From positions 4,280,486 to 4,344,485 of the forward strand of contig JACAXG010000052.1 of the NCBI GenBank assembly GCA_018881555.1: a stretch of DNA of 64,000 bases, read 5' to 3'. This DNA is from Amblyornis subalaris (taxonomy: Eukaryota > Chordata > Aves > Passeriformes > Ptilonorhynchidae). Position numbers and translations under genes: made by a program. The notes under the pieces were generated by a model. The model did no database searches. It was not told where the DNA came from and was given only the letters and a program-made list of their open reading frames with translations. Positions 11,281 through 23,941 of this stretch are shown piece by piece. Numbering within the stretch: the stretch's first letter is position 1; each line of letters opens with the position of its first letter.

Positions 11281-13794
11281 AAGATCTAGGCCCAATTCAG
11301 ACACCAAACACAGGCATCTAGAATTGAATGTCTTTTGAGACCTTAGCTTATTTCTCCTGGATTCCAGTCATTGCTCCAAAGGGCATAGATCTCCTGTAAG
11401 TCTTCTATTTTACCTTCCATCTTGCATGCATGTCTTCAATACCTGGAGTATTTCAGAAGGCTATGAGTTGTCTTAGTTTGGGTAACTGAATTGAATCCCT
11501 CTTTTATTGGCACCTGTTGGAAAACCTGTGTGGTGTTCCATAAGGAATGTGAGTTAGGCATAGACCTATGAAAGCTGGCTTTGCAAACCTATCCAATAGC
11601 TATCATTCTGTACTAAACAATACACCTTTCACAGTAATTTCCATAAACTTTAGAATATATATAATATATTTGTATTCTATAGCACTCTTACAGTGAGTTT
11701 GGGAAAAATCTGTGCCTGTACCATTTAAAGGGAAGTGAGAGACATTATGACGAGAGTTGGGATACAATGAAACAGTAACTGAAAATAGAGATGGAAGATT
11801 ATACTGAGCTAAGACTGAATTTCATATTTAACAGAACACTTCTGAATTTTTTTTTAATAATTTCTGTTACAAACTTCAAAGGATGTATATAAATTAAATT
11901 CAGCATGGATGAATTGCTTACTCAAGGCTACAGAATTAACTAGTCAAAAATATTTGCTATGTGAGTAAGCCATAAAGTTTTAAGGGATGCATGCAGGGGC
12001 CTTATCCCTGCTACCAAGACTAATGATGTTACTGGATTCATGATATTATATTGCATTTTCTCAATGGGAATCTGTTTTAAAATGCATATAAAAAATGAAA
12101 TTAGTATGAAATTTGGTCCTCAGCAATAATGAAATATCAAATTCAAACAATTTTTTTACTTTTTTCTTTTAATTTTAAAATTTCCTAAGTAAAACCATCT
12201 GATAGTAAGTTTATTAGAAACCCTTGTCAAAATGGCACGGGAAAAATCCCATTGAATAGATTGCAAGAAGATGCGTTTGTCCAACGTAATTTGATAAATG
12301 TTGAGTAATCTGCCAACAAAGCAGGGGACAGATTTAATGGAAAGTCTGTAAGGTGTATAGGGGGTCCATGTATTTTTTTAAAGTATTTAATTTTTTACTA
12401 TGAATAGTGAAAATTAGCACAAAATATTTATTCCCTTCTTTTGATAACAAGATCCTTAATGAAATACCAAAAAACTCTTAGTTCTTTTCTTCCCTAGAAT
12501 ATAGAGTGAATTGGATTTCTATGTAAGATTATTTGGAAGTCAGAGAGTTTATTCATGACAACCAGATATGAGAGCTTACAATTTTTTTGCTGAGGGACAC
12601 AGGCAAATAGAAGAGCAGAACACAACTTCTGAGAGTTTTTTCTACGGTCTCAGTCCTAAAGTACTGCATACAATGAGACATGACCTTTCATCTGGCTAGG
12701 TGCTCAATTTTAAATGGTTTGTTGATCTGTACAAAGAATGCCGAATATTCTGAGATGCTAAGGCTGACTTCATATGATAATGGGCACAAAGGATAAGGAA
12801 TGTAGCTAAGGAATACATTTCCCTCTTCCTATATAGAGCTCCAGCTAAAGGACTAACTTTGCAGGACAATGAAGAAGCCTTTGAGTTGGAATTTTTTTCT
12901 TGCAGCACTGAGAGAATGCATTGACAAGAGGGGTGAGGTGGCTGAAATCATTGCAAAGAANTATGTAATAGAATAAAAGATGAGCTTGCTGCATGGGGGG
13001 ACACTCTATTATGAGATAACACGTTCCCCCAACTTGAAAAATTAATCGAATTATACTTACTTGTAAGATCACAAAAATTATTAGCAGTAATAAGTAAATA
13101 ATAATAATTTTAAAAATGCATAGGTAAAGAGGTAAAGTTTTTGGCAAAATATTAGAGAAATAATTTTTAAAATTATAATTAAGATAATTCATATGCAGCT
13201 CTGATCAATGCATAATAAGAGGATCAGCTGCTTTTTCTGAAGTGTTGGAAAAGGTGTATGAAACTTAGAGTCTCATGATTGTGCACACTTGTGCACCCAA
13301 GCAGGCATTCCTCTGTCTCTTTGGTGCACAAGCTTTTCTAATCAGGATTCCACTGACTCTTAAAAAATATCTTCTGGGACTAACTCATAGGGAATACCTA
13401 TCCTTTAGACCACTTTATAGGGATTTTTAAAANTATAGTAAAATTATACATTTTAAACTTTTTTTTTCTTGAAATACTTGTAAGTTTCACTTTGGAGTTT
13501 CCCTTTCCTTTCATTATTATTAATTTAGTTGTTATGATAATAGCTATTGTCAGTCAAGATCAGGTACTTGTTGCTCCAGNGGTTGAAATCACTGAGAGTA
13601 AAGCTTTACACAGCCTAGCTCCAAGAAATCGTCCTCACATGATTCTGCTCAGCCACCGTAACTGTCAGTAAAATGAGAATTTCAGCTGCAAAAGGTAGCC
13701 TCAGACATATTGTTAGAAACTTTGCTATTGCATTTGAGATCCATTAGGTAATGAATGGATTACACTGAGTAACTAGAGAAGATTAATTGGATGT

Positions 13795-13862
13795 TGTTTG
13801 TAAATTGCTTTGCAGATAGTAAGTCTCATATAAGTGCTCTGTATTACCATTATTAATGGGCT
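13795..13862 (+). mobile_element. MIR/L2-like SINE tail
   Basis: The text GTAAATTGCTTTGCAGATAG, then CTCATATAAGTGCTCTGTAT and ATTATTAAT, parallels the GTAAAGCGCTTTG ... TATAAGTGC ... ATTATTATT tail shared by amniote MIR and related SINEs mobilised by L2. Divergence is high, as expected for an element far older than birds. The 5' part may extend upstream but I cannot delimit it. Confidence 0.45.
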
Positions 13863-16800
13863 ACTTTTATCTGTAGTGTATATCTTGCTTCACCATTGTT
13901 CGTATACATAAAGGAAAACCATAATACTTTCCTTGAGACCAGCATGCAGAACTTCAAAAGAAGATACTTTTAAGCCTGAATAGACTGATTAATCTTAATC
14001 AAAATGATGTGACTGTAAAGAAAGGAAAGAATGCATATAAAATTGTATTTTAAGTATCCAAAGAGAGATCTCAGCAGATCCTATGTTAACAGGAAATATT
14101 CAGGTGTGACCTGGGAATTTAGAAAACAAGAAGCTCTTAAAAATCCAGTCATAAGCTTTTGTCATATCGTTTCTATCTCCTTAATTATTTTATAAATATA
14201 CCCTTATTTTACAGGATATTATCAATAGTTCCACTGCTAAAAAGATTTAAAGAATCTTTGTTTGCAAAAAATAAAGGGTTGACTATTATAACAAATGGGT
14301 CAGGAATCTTAGTTTCCAGAAAAAAAATCTTTAAGTATGTCTACAATTTTCTATCTGCTCTGAAGAATAGAATAGCATGCCTATTATTGAACTGAATTTC
14401 TGAAGACCTTGGGTCAGATATCTGAATGTGCAAGCTGGTATTTACAGGAGAACATGACAAAAAGCCTATGAGTAAACCTACATGTAAGTATCTTTTCACT
14501 CTTAGTCTCATGTTCCTAATATAACACTCTAGAATATTCACACTCCAGTTAAATTATGCAAATTCTTATATTCTCTGATAAGTCCTAGAAACATCCAGAG
14601 TATAACTCCTGTGGCATGGAATATTATTAGTGATACACTCTTGTTTACAGAGCAATATCATTTAGAAATGGTAAAACATCACCTGCATATAGAAAAGAAA
14701 TGAGTATAAAGGACACATAGCAGTGCTGATAAAAGTCNCTGTAGCCAACATATGGATATGGTGCACTGCATGTTTTCTCTGCCTCCCTTGCCATCTTGGT
14801 ATGTCTCTTATAGTCTTAGGCTCTGTGCCATGCTAATATAGCTGTAAGTCTGAAATTACAGCAGGCTCATTGCTGGCCAACTAAGAACATAAACTGAAGA
14901 TCTTGCACAGAATATGTAATCAATAAGACATGAACCTCCATTTGCGATATGACACAAATTCTTTTCTCCTAGCTAGCAGAAAGAAAACAAGAAATTATTC
15001 TAGATTTCAATCAGGGTTATCTCAGCATCATTTTGGGGTGTTCATTATATTCTTTTCAATCTCTTTCAAATTCAGACAGCCAGCAGAGCTGCCTCANTAC
15101 ACTTCGCTAAATTCTAAGCATCTCTAATGACAGTAGATTCTTGCAATTCCAGTAGTGAAATGTACCAAATGGATTTGTTCAGTCCATATGCAATTGTTTC
15201 ACTAACCAAAGTCTCCCATCCCTCAGACACACTCAGTGTAGGACCATAACTTAGTGTCAAACCTACATGTTTGGAAATTATTTATTCCTAATGATGGATC
15301 AGGTTAAAACTAGACCAGATAGATATCATAGACCAGTGTATTTCTTTCTTTAAATGACTTAAAACAGTCAAAACCCAAATGTATATTAAGTCTTTCATTC
15401 TGTGATCCTATATGTAGGGTGCTACAAAAGTGCTGTAACTCCATCTGTATAATCCTGCAATACATTTAAGTCAGATTCTCTGTACTGGATTTTTTTCAGT
15501 TATATAATTCAGTGTTTGGAAGAATCCCAATTATCCGATGTTGAAAATATTGATGAGGTGCTAAACTGCTGTGGTGGCAAAATTTGCTCAAGCCTTTTAC
15601 AATATTAGATACATGTCGTGACACCTAGTATTGTAGTGCCATGGGTAACTTTCCCATTACATAACATGTTCCTGTTATAAGTGAGATTTGTGGCATTTTT
15701 GCTAACTACTGTCGGAAATAATCCATCATTGGAACACCTTTCAGGTTATCCTCTGGGATTCCTTTGAGATTCTGACAACTTAGTACACATGTAAATGTGC
15801 ATCATATGCTAGTATTCATTTTAAGGAAGTTGTTTCAGGTTATTTTCAGTAGAAATAAATGCCAAGTAAAACAAGCACGTTACTGTTAGAAAGTCTTTGT
15901 GTGTTGAATGGCCGGGATGAAACCTCCTACATGAAAAAAAATTCATTAATAGGAAAGGACTGACATTAACTTTCTGATATACGGCTAAGCAACTTCATCC
16001 CAAATTTCCTCACCTCCACAAATAAACAAACAAAAAAGCTCTGATCTCTTGAAAATGTAAAATATAGGCAATATTTTATGCCTTTTCTATGGTAAGAATG
16101 AAAGCACTTCTCTGCTATAAAGACAGGGATGAACAGAAGAAAAAAGCCTGCTTTAAGAGAGTTTAGGAACAGTCTCTCCATTGCATCTTTCATATTAGCA
16201 ATTTAAACCTTAATTTTGCTCTTCACTTTGTGAATGGGATCAAGGGAAATATATTGTCATTTTACTTTGTTAACGAGTTATTTTGAGGAGGGGAAGGAAA
16301 GAGTACTTTAAGTGGGTGTGAAAGGCTATACTTAGTGCTAATCAATGAAGAAAGATGGCTAAGATGTCTGGAGGAGTGCAGCATTACAAAATGTAATGTT
16401 CTTAGCACTTTATTTCTGATCCCGGTGCAGTTATTTCTATCCGTGCAAAGACTGTCTATCAGAATGTTAGTGTAGTGTATTTTGTTTTAAATAGCAAGGA
16501 AGAAACAGACTTGATGTTTGCAGGGATCCATATAAAGGTTGTGACAATAGGTGGCTTGCAATGACAATGCTACGGAAGGGTTTTGAAAAAAATAAATGCA
16601 AAACTCTGAGATTATAGTATTACTCCTCCAGTGAATTGGTAATGTTTTTGGATCAGTGGCAGATAAACAGATATATAGTTTAACTGTATTTCTCATGTGT
16701 TATCTTCACTTGCGGATTACCTATATAGAGAAGAAATCTTTACATAAACAGATATAAGATGTGAATTGAAGTAGTGAAGAATTCAAGAGAGGAAGTAGAA

Positions 16801-17081
16801 AACAAAATCGCAGCTTTGCTTTCCTTGAATAATGACATTGAGAAGAATGGGAAATTCATATGACATATAGGAGGACAAAATTAGACCTCTTTTCTTGGAG
16901 TTTTGGAGAACAAGTAACATGATTTTTGACGACTGATGTTACCTTACATTTTGGGCTCAGTTTCAAGTAGTAACGGAGTTTAAAAGTGATGGTTATTATT
17001 CATCCATTAATTGAGAATGACTTTTAATCATCCAGCCAGACCCTGTACAATTCTTAATATATATTTGCCCAGAAGATAGGT

Positions 17082-17105
17082 AAATGTTAAAAGAAATGTT
17101 AAAAG
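17082..17105. repeat. perfect 12-bp tandem duplication
   Basis: AAATGTTAAAAG occurs twice head to tail without mismatch (17082-17093 and 17094-17105). This is most simply a replication-slippage duplication. Confidence 0.9.
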
Positions 17106-17650
17106 AAAATAATTGCTGAATTCAAGAAGCCAAGGTAAAACCTCTGAAGATTGGTGCTCTATTTTCTATCACACATTCTAGATTTTTTCTGCTTGTTATA
17201 TCACAGACATCAATGATTCGTCAGAAGTAAGGCACTAGCTAGTAACAGAATTTCTAAACAAGACATATGTGCCAGGAGTTCAAGGAAATCTTTCGTGGAA
17301 AGCAACTTACCACATAGCTATAAACTTCTAATTAGCTTGGTCTATGGACATGTTTGGCACTACAGTCCCCAGAACTAAAGTATTTTCCATAAATTATGGA
17401 AACAACAAAACCTTTATACCATTATATCCTCTCAAAAGTTGTGGTAATGGTACCAAAATAAGTTGTTAACTTTGTTTCCTGAAAAAAATGCTTAAATATA
17501 TATTTTAGTGGCAGACTGCTGGCAAATTTATATCCATTCATATTTGTATTCAATAAATTAATGTACAATGAAGAAATGAACTTAACAAGTTTGTCATCTT
17601 TGTAATCTTCTTTCTGATAAGGATTGTGTAAAAAGGGGTAAAGGCTTTAT

Positions 17651-17918
17651 CTTGAAAGAGGGCAAGTTTAGATAAGATATTAGGAAGAAATTCTTTACTG
17701 TGAGGGTGGTGAGGCTCTGGAACAGGTTGCTCAAAGAACTGGTGGATGTGCTTATGTGCATCAGGGAACAGCCCTAGAAGTGTTCAAGGCCAGGCTGGAT
17801 GGGGTTTTGAGCAGTCTTATCTAGTGGGTGTCATCCCTGCCTGCAGCAGGGCAGTGGGATTGGAACTAAATGATCTTTAAGGTCCCTTCCAAGCCAAATC
17901 ATTCTATGATTTTATGAT
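17651..17918 (+). mobile_element. CR1 LINE 3' untranslated region copy
   Basis: This segment matches the CR1 3' end in order: a GAAAGAGGGCAAGTTTAGAT-like stretch, GATATTAGGAAGAAATTCTT, TGTGAGGGTGGTGAGGCTCT, GGAACAGGTTGCTCAAAGAA, GTGTTCAAGGCCAGGCTGGA, GATCTTTAAGGTCCCTTCCA and a final ATTCTATGATTTTATGA. It is in sense orientation and 5' truncated inside the untranslated region, so no reverse transcriptase remains. An insertion near 17745-17770 (about GTGCTTATGTGCATCAGGGA) interrupts the usual text. It looks like one of the younger CR1 copies in the window. Confidence 0.95.
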
Positions 17919-19700
17919 CAGAGAACTTCGTGCTGTTCATACAGGTGCGTATTGGAATAGGACAACCACACAGAGTGATAAACTGCTGTGTGAAATTTAG
18001 GCATTCCACTCCATTTTAGAATGCTAGATAGGGTGCTTTGGTGCCATATTAACTGTTTTGTAGACCAAGGTTATTTGGGTCTCTTGAGATGAGCCATATA
18101 TAGAGACATATTAATAAGCATTTACTATCTCTTAGTCCACCACTTCTTCAGTCCTCGGTTAAGTTTAATGAAGGACATAAATATTTGCATTTCCATTAAT
18201 AATTCCTTAATAATAGCTCAATTTTGATTTTTTGCTCTGTCCACAGCTCTTTCTCAGTAGTGCTGTTATTTTTGTGGTGTGAAAATATTTGCTAAATAGA
18301 GTTCTTAAACAAAACTCTTAATAGTGTTTTTCTATACAAAATATTCAACTCAGAAAATTGGACTGAATATTAACTGCAAGAAGTTTTGTTCCTTTTGGCT
18401 AGTATTTGTGGATCCATATTTCACACACAGAATCCTTAAGATAATAAAATAACCTGGAAAAGTTGTCAATTATATTATAAATATTTCAAAAAGAAGAAGT
18501 ATAAGAAGGGGATGAGAGATAGTATGTTAGCGAATCAGCTTAACAAAGTGAGTCTTCTGTCTGGATATCTTCTAAATATCAGTCAAGATACAGAAAAAAG
18601 AAGTATTTTTAGGCTGCATAGCACAATCCTATTCTTTGGATGTATTGAAGAACACAATCTTTTTTCACACAATTTTAAAGTATGATTTTAGACATTTCAA
18701 CATAGGACATCAACTCATATTACTGTAATCTTGCTAACATGGAGAACATTGAAAAGGAACCTTATTTGATTTGATGGCTCATTACCTGCTTTCACAAAGG
18801 TGCTCTGAGAATACAGCATATCAAATTAAAACACAAGTACAACGCAGACTGTTGAAAAGTTCCTCAAATGATCCTGAGAAAGAAGAGTATAGTCCATATA
18901 CAACTAAATATTGAGTGTAAATATAGCATCAATGACATGCAAACAGCTAAAGAACGTGTCTTTGATTGTAGCAAAATTGTGAGAGGGGAAGCTTTTCTCA
19001 ACGGAATATGGAAGGAATGTTCCAATTACATGGGGACACATACACACATGTATTCTTATTATGTTTCCCACTCCGTACGACCTTGAAGGACTTGCGTACC
19101 AGATAGCACACCCCAAGCACGTTCATGAAGCAGTAGTACCCCATGCTCTACACCTTCATGCTGCACAGTTTTCTTCACACACTATTGCCATAACATGATC
19201 TCCCACACTCACCATCTTCATCTTACAGCCTTATATCACAGCCACTACTTTCAGAAACCTTAACCCCTCCCCTCACTCTTTCTACCTGGCAGCACTCCCT
19301 TACAGAAGGAGCACTTTTGAGAAGAGTGCTTGCATCTTCCAGGATTTAACATAGTACCTGTTTGAATAACTTTCTTGTAAAAGCATCAAGATGACCCACT
19401 CACTTTCTAGGCATCTCTCTTTGATTTGAAATTCTACTTTAGAGATTGAGAATTAAAAATGTAAATTTTAATAATATGAATTTTTAACATATATCTTTTA
19501 TTAGGTGAAGACCATATTAATATTTCTTTACCAAAAATATAACAATAGTTACAAATTTTTCTTGGATGTGGAGACTGGGTCTGTCATTGTGTTTGCTGGG
19601 TTCTGAGTTTGAGACAATCCACTGGACTAAACCAATTCAAAGAACAGAAATAGGAGACTTCCTGTCTCTACTAAAATTCTGTTTGAAATTGTTAAGATCT
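17919..19700. other. AT-rich non-coding sequence with a C-rich, G-poor patch
   Basis: No gene is seen. From about 19080 to 19345 the plus strand becomes strongly C-rich and G-poor, unlike its flanks, without a clear repeat unit. The two short open frames at 18868-19116 lie on opposite strands over the same bases and have no recognisable features. Confidence 0.6.
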
Positions 19701-19706
19701 GATTAA

Positions 19707-19865
19707 TGAGAGATGCCTCTGCCCGAATTAAGGTGCAAACGAGACCGTATGCCAAAGTCAATAAAACAGATTTTATTTAACAAAGAATCTGAGGTAGAGA
19801 GATAGAAAGAATAGAAAAGAGAGGGGGGGAGGGAGAGAAAAAGAAAGAGAGAGAGAGCAAAAGTG
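19707..19865 (-). mobile_element. LTR-like fragment with purine-rich tract
   Basis: Read on the minus strand, the segment carries an AAATAAAATCTGTTTTATTG stretch (19767-19786) with a canonical AATAAA polyadenylation signal, and downstream a G/C-mixed TTCGGGCAGAGGCATCTC end that stops at CA (TG on the plus strand at 19707-19708). Upstream in that orientation is a long pyrimidine tract, GA-rich on the plus strand (19794-19858). This order of tract, polyadenylation signal and CA end fits the R-U5 part of a retroviral-type LTR. The 5' boundary is unclear and I see no second LTR or internal genes. Confidence 0.4.
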
Positions 19866-20831
19866 CAATTGGTTACTATTGCTTTATTTCTAGATCATCT
19901 GATTCAAGCTTATATGTAGTACTGAAAATTGTACAGAATATAACTTAAAAAGGAGTATTTTCTAACTGCAAGATTAAAAATAATTTTTTTTTAATCTCCC
20001 TTTCCTCTATACATTCTTGTGTTAAGAACCTCGAAACATGGCGTTGTTCTGGAAACCTGGATTGCTTTCTGAACATGGAATTTTTCAACAGAGAAAAGTG
20101 ATGTTCTTGAATTCAGAGGTAGTTGATATTGTTATGCATTTGCCCAGAGCCTTCTGGAACCAAAACACTGGATTTAAGGAGTTACAAAATCCCAGCTAGT
20201 GTGAGTACTATCTTCCTGATTAACATGGAGCTTTTAGAGCCTTTTCTTTCCACACAAGCAACTAAAGAAAACTGGAAAGATAACCTGTAAGAAAGGCACA
20301 TGCTACATAAACATGCCTCTCCCATTCCTACCTGAGCTTGGTAAAAAATGAGAAGGTAGTAATGGGAAGGAAAAGGCATATAGACTATTCCTCTTGAGAA
20401 TAAAGGTGAGTGCTTAGGAGCTTAATAGCTGTGGATTTTCTTTTTCAGAAGGACATAGAGGGTCCAGCTCAGTTGTTTGAAAATAGGTAACTACTGCCAA
20501 CTAATAGGACTGAAAACTTCTGAGCTAATTCCATCCAGCTGTGAGATATGACACAGGATTGAACTACTCTGCAGAAGACAGTGGGGGGACTGGACTGAGA
20601 CCATAACCTGCAATACAGCTTCATGCTGACACCTGAATTTATATATCTCTATGTGAGCCAGATGCTAAAAATTCAGTTATAAACAAATGAAGACCTTAGA
20701 AAGCCAACCAATGAAGCCTAGAAAGCATTTCAGTTGACCAGCTTCCAGTGTTCACCCGAGGCGAAACTCTTCAGGCTCCATTTACTCTATTGACTGTATC
20801 TTGACTGTATAGGAACCTTAGACACATGGCT

Positions 20832-20873
20832 GACATCTAGATATTGACACATAGATATCTATATTTAGATGTC
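20832..20873. repeat. imperfect inverted repeat
   Basis: GACATCTAGATAT (20832-20844) is matched by ATATTTAGATGTC (20861-20873), whose reverse complement differs at one of 13 bases. The 16-bp middle is itself rich in ATAGATATCTAT. It could form a small cruciform. No function is indicated. Confidence 0.8.
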
Positions 20874-22231
20874 TTAATCTGAAGATGCACAGATGCAGGT
20901 AGAATTGAAAGGAGGAAGATAAAGGAACTCCAAAGGACAGAGCAGAGATCCACAATGTTTTGAAGGAAATTAGAGATGGCTAAAGAAGTCTATCCCCTTC
21001 TGTTAAGGGAAAGAACTAATTTATATATTTTATAAAAATATGCTGTACATATTGCATAAACCGGTGTCAAGAGGGTAAATATGACTTATTGACATACAGT
21101 GCTTTTGTAGAATACTTCAAACAGATCAGCTGACTAAAGGAAGATCAGAAATTAAAAGAATAAACAATGCACATAACTGATATCTGATACTGGAGTAAGC
21201 TGAATTCTATTATTGATGAATTAATTAAAGATAGACTGAAGTATGTATGAAGACAAGNGAAAACAAAGAAGCATGAATAAGAATGAGTACCTATAAGTGA
21301 AGAAAGACTTTAGAAACAAAAAATTGAAAGAAAAAAAGTGTTTTACAGAGTTGAAGTACCTTACACTGTAAAATAAACAGACAAACANACTTTATCTGCA
21401 GGTAGCATTCTGTCATACCAAGGAAAATTCAACCCAACACCTTGACCAGAAGAGAAATGAATACATATTAAATAAAATGTGATGTAGTTTACTGGAAAAA
21501 GATTCTGCATTACTTAGGAACCTGATAAAACAAAACACAAGTATCTGAAAAAATAAAAGATCAGTAATTGAGTATTTCTGAACAGATTAGAAGACTGAGA
21601 GTAAGCCAGTTTGGCAGGATAGAGAACACTCATAAATAACAAATTTAATATAAAAAGATTATTTAAAAAAGGAAGTATTTTGAATATTTGAACTATGCAA
21701 TACAAAAGCAAGCAAAGTTTGCACATTTGTGTGATGTATGAACATTTGTTGTTTGTGGGCAGTTTGGACTTGAAGTAAAGTCAATGGGAGTCAACATACT
21801 AACCAGCTTGTAGAATTGGACAGATGGTATATATTGTGAGCAGTTCATATTTTATTTAATTCCCTGGCAGAGGGAAAGAATTACAGGTCAATATTTGTCA
21901 GAAAGTGCTGCAGCTAATGAGAAAGTAAAGGAGAATAATGTGTATGAGCTTTTTACTTTCTTTTCACTCGGAAAGCTAGTGACTCCGTTAATTAAACAAA
22001 TGCAATATATCTAAATGAGAGGTTGTCAGGCAATGCAGTAATCTAACCCATGTATTTCTATCATGTTTATAAATTTCAGTGGTGAACACACTGTAGAAAA
22101 CTTTTTAGCTCTTAGTGAAAATACTGAGAATATTGCCACTTTATTTATCTGTGCTTATCAGCAGCAAAGGCAACCAGTAGCACAGGTCCTTGGGTGCCTT
22201 CTTGCCCTTGAAAATGAGAGTATTAGACTAT

Positions 22232-22289
22232 CACTGAGAAGCCACAGGTTATCATTCTGTCACAGAGAAGCCATAGGCCATCATTCTGT
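22232..22289. repeat. 29-bp tandem duplication, two units
   Basis: Two abutting 29-bp units share 25 of 29 bases. Each begins CAC(T/A)GAGAAGCCA and ends ATCATTCTGT. Three of the four differences are transitions, suggesting an old local duplication. The open frame crossing it shows no domain. Confidence 0.9.
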
Positions 22290-23370
22290 GGATTAGCCAT
22301 GGACTCTGGTTTCTGTTGTTCTTTGATTTCAAGATATGCAGTTGCATAAGTGTTGCTAGTTTTTCAGGATGGTGATTCTCAACCATAGAAACATTGTATC
22401 TTCTGCTTCTGATGGCAAAAGAAGTGTTTGAAATGAAAATTGAAGTAAGTATGTTGTCTTTGACTTCTATTTCAACAAAAGTTCATAAAAATGCACTTAA
22501 TATTCAATGTACTTCAGTGAGGTATCTAACTGCTATCAAAATTTTGTGTGCCTAGGAACCAGGCTTTTTACAGTAAACACCTAAAAGTTACTCATAGTCA
22601 TAGAAGGAAAAAAGCCAAACTTAAAAACAGTCAAGAAAGGAAGAAAATATTTATAGAACTTGTTGATGATAAAATTAATTTCTACTATTTTTCAAGTAAT
22701 TTTAAATTAACCTGTTACTATGAAATATTTTAGTAAGCTCAGGAATATCATGTGAAGTTATAACAATATATAATCAAAATTTTGAGTCTTCAACAATTAT
22801 TTTTAACTCACTTTTTCTACTGTTCCTTTTATTGCTTCCTCACTTCCTCTGTATGTAAATTCAGAAATTACATGTAGGACACCCCAGCAGAAAAAGGAAA
22901 CATCACCTTCACACATCATCTCTCTGCATGAATTAATTTCAATTTTCACAAGAAAGAGGTACACATTAAATAATCAAATGTTTGCAGAATATACTGAGAA
23001 ATGAATTGTTTAGCCTGATCACTATTGATTCAAAACTTACAGATTGATTCAGAACTGTACATTATGTTATGGAGGATAATCTCTCCACATCTCTCCACTA
23101 CTTCAACCTCAATCTTGAGTCAATTGATTAATCAGTAGTAACTGATGATAATCAGGGTGTGAGTAAATACATTGTCTCTTCCATTCAATGTCAGCTTTGA
23201 TCACATCAGATTTCCTTGTCCTGTGTCCCATTACTGAATCAGCCAGAATATATTTCTAAATGTGTAACTTTAGATAGTTATCTTTATATTTTGGTGTGAT
23301 TTGGCATGAATGTATGAAGGTATCTCAAAGCAATCATTAGTATCTTTTCAGTTCGTATAACAAAACAACG

Positions 23371-23444
23371 TTCCTTCCTTCCTTCCTTCCTTCCTTCCTT
23401 CCTTCCTTCCTTCCTTCCTTCCTTCCTTCCTTCCTTCCTTCCTT
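23371..23444 (+). repeat. (TTCC)n tetranucleotide array
   Basis: About 18 perfect TTCC units are followed by CTTTTTCCCCC. The array is an uninterrupted polypyrimidine tract and ends about 30 bp before a solo LTR. Strong length polymorphism and triplex-forming potential are expected of such tracts. Confidence 0.97.
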
Positions 23445-23471
23445 TTTCCCCCTGCTCCAAAAAGGTCCATT

Positions 23472-23941
23472 CTTAATGTCGTGGTTTGAGAATGGTACTC
23501 CTCAATTTAGTGCTCCTGCTGAGTCTCCAAACCATGCTGCCGCTTTCTTTTTCCCTCTCCTTCTCTCCCTCCCCTGTGATGGGATGGAGATGAGAAATGG
23601 AGGCACAAAAGGTGAAGCTTACGAGTTGAGAAAAGAACCATTTACTGGAAACAGCAATGAGGTAAGAAAATGAAAAGTAACAGCAACAATATTAATAACA
23701 GAAGTGTACAAGAGAAAGGAGAGCGATTCACATGCAAAATTATCACAACTGGCTTTACCCAACCACTCCCTCTGCCACGCTTACTCAACTGGAAGAGATC
23801 CCTTCTCCCTAGAAGAGATTCCCTTGCTCTTGCCCCTGGCAATGACATGAGGTGGTACAGAACAGCCTCCAGGTCCTAGCCATGCCCCTTCCCAGCTACT
23901 GCAAAAAATTAACCCTGTCCTGGCTGGAACAGTGAACTTAA
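23472..23941 (-). mobile_element. solo LTR of an endogenous retrovirus with 5-bp target duplication
   Basis: The body runs from TG at 23477 to about 23936 (about 460 bp) in reverse orientation. Its plus-strand start TGTCGTGGTTTGAGAATGG, the internal GTGAAGCTTACGAGTTGAG and ACTGGAAACAGCAATGAG, and the end CCCTGTCCTGGCTGGAAC resemble an LTR family I associate with neoavian genomes (recall, no search run). CTTAA flanks both sides (23472-23476 and 23937-23941), a plausible 5-bp target-site duplication, which is the length usual for ERVL-type elements. No gag, pol or env sequence lies beside it, so it is a recombined solo LTR. Short open frames inside are not genes. Confidence 0.8.

Larger units (their letters stand above)
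10379..17650. other. AT-rich non-coding sequence
   Basis: No gene is seen. Open frames up to 115 codons (12845-13192, minus strand) are rich in I, F, L, Y and N, as expected from AT-rich DNA, and one contains an N. Small local repeats, a possible SINE trace near 10885-10985 and a MIR-like tail near 13795 are annotated separately. The remainder holds nothing I recognise. Confidence 0.65.
19866..23370. other. AT-rich non-coding sequence
   Basis: No gene or recognised interspersed repeat is seen. It holds an imperfect hairpin (20832-20873) and a 29-bp tandem duplication (22232-22289), annotated separately. Open frames are 78 codons or fewer and have no domain. Confidence 0.65.

Noticed and set aside
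12845..13192. 115-codon minus-strand frame with hydrophobic stretches resembling membrane segments
   Set aside because: I, L, F and Y richness is expected from AT-rich DNA; it holds an N and no conserved motif.
23476..23879. Frames of 65 to 69 codons at the solo LTR
   Set aside because: They lie inside LTR sequence, start or stop arbitrarily and have no retroviral protein similarity.
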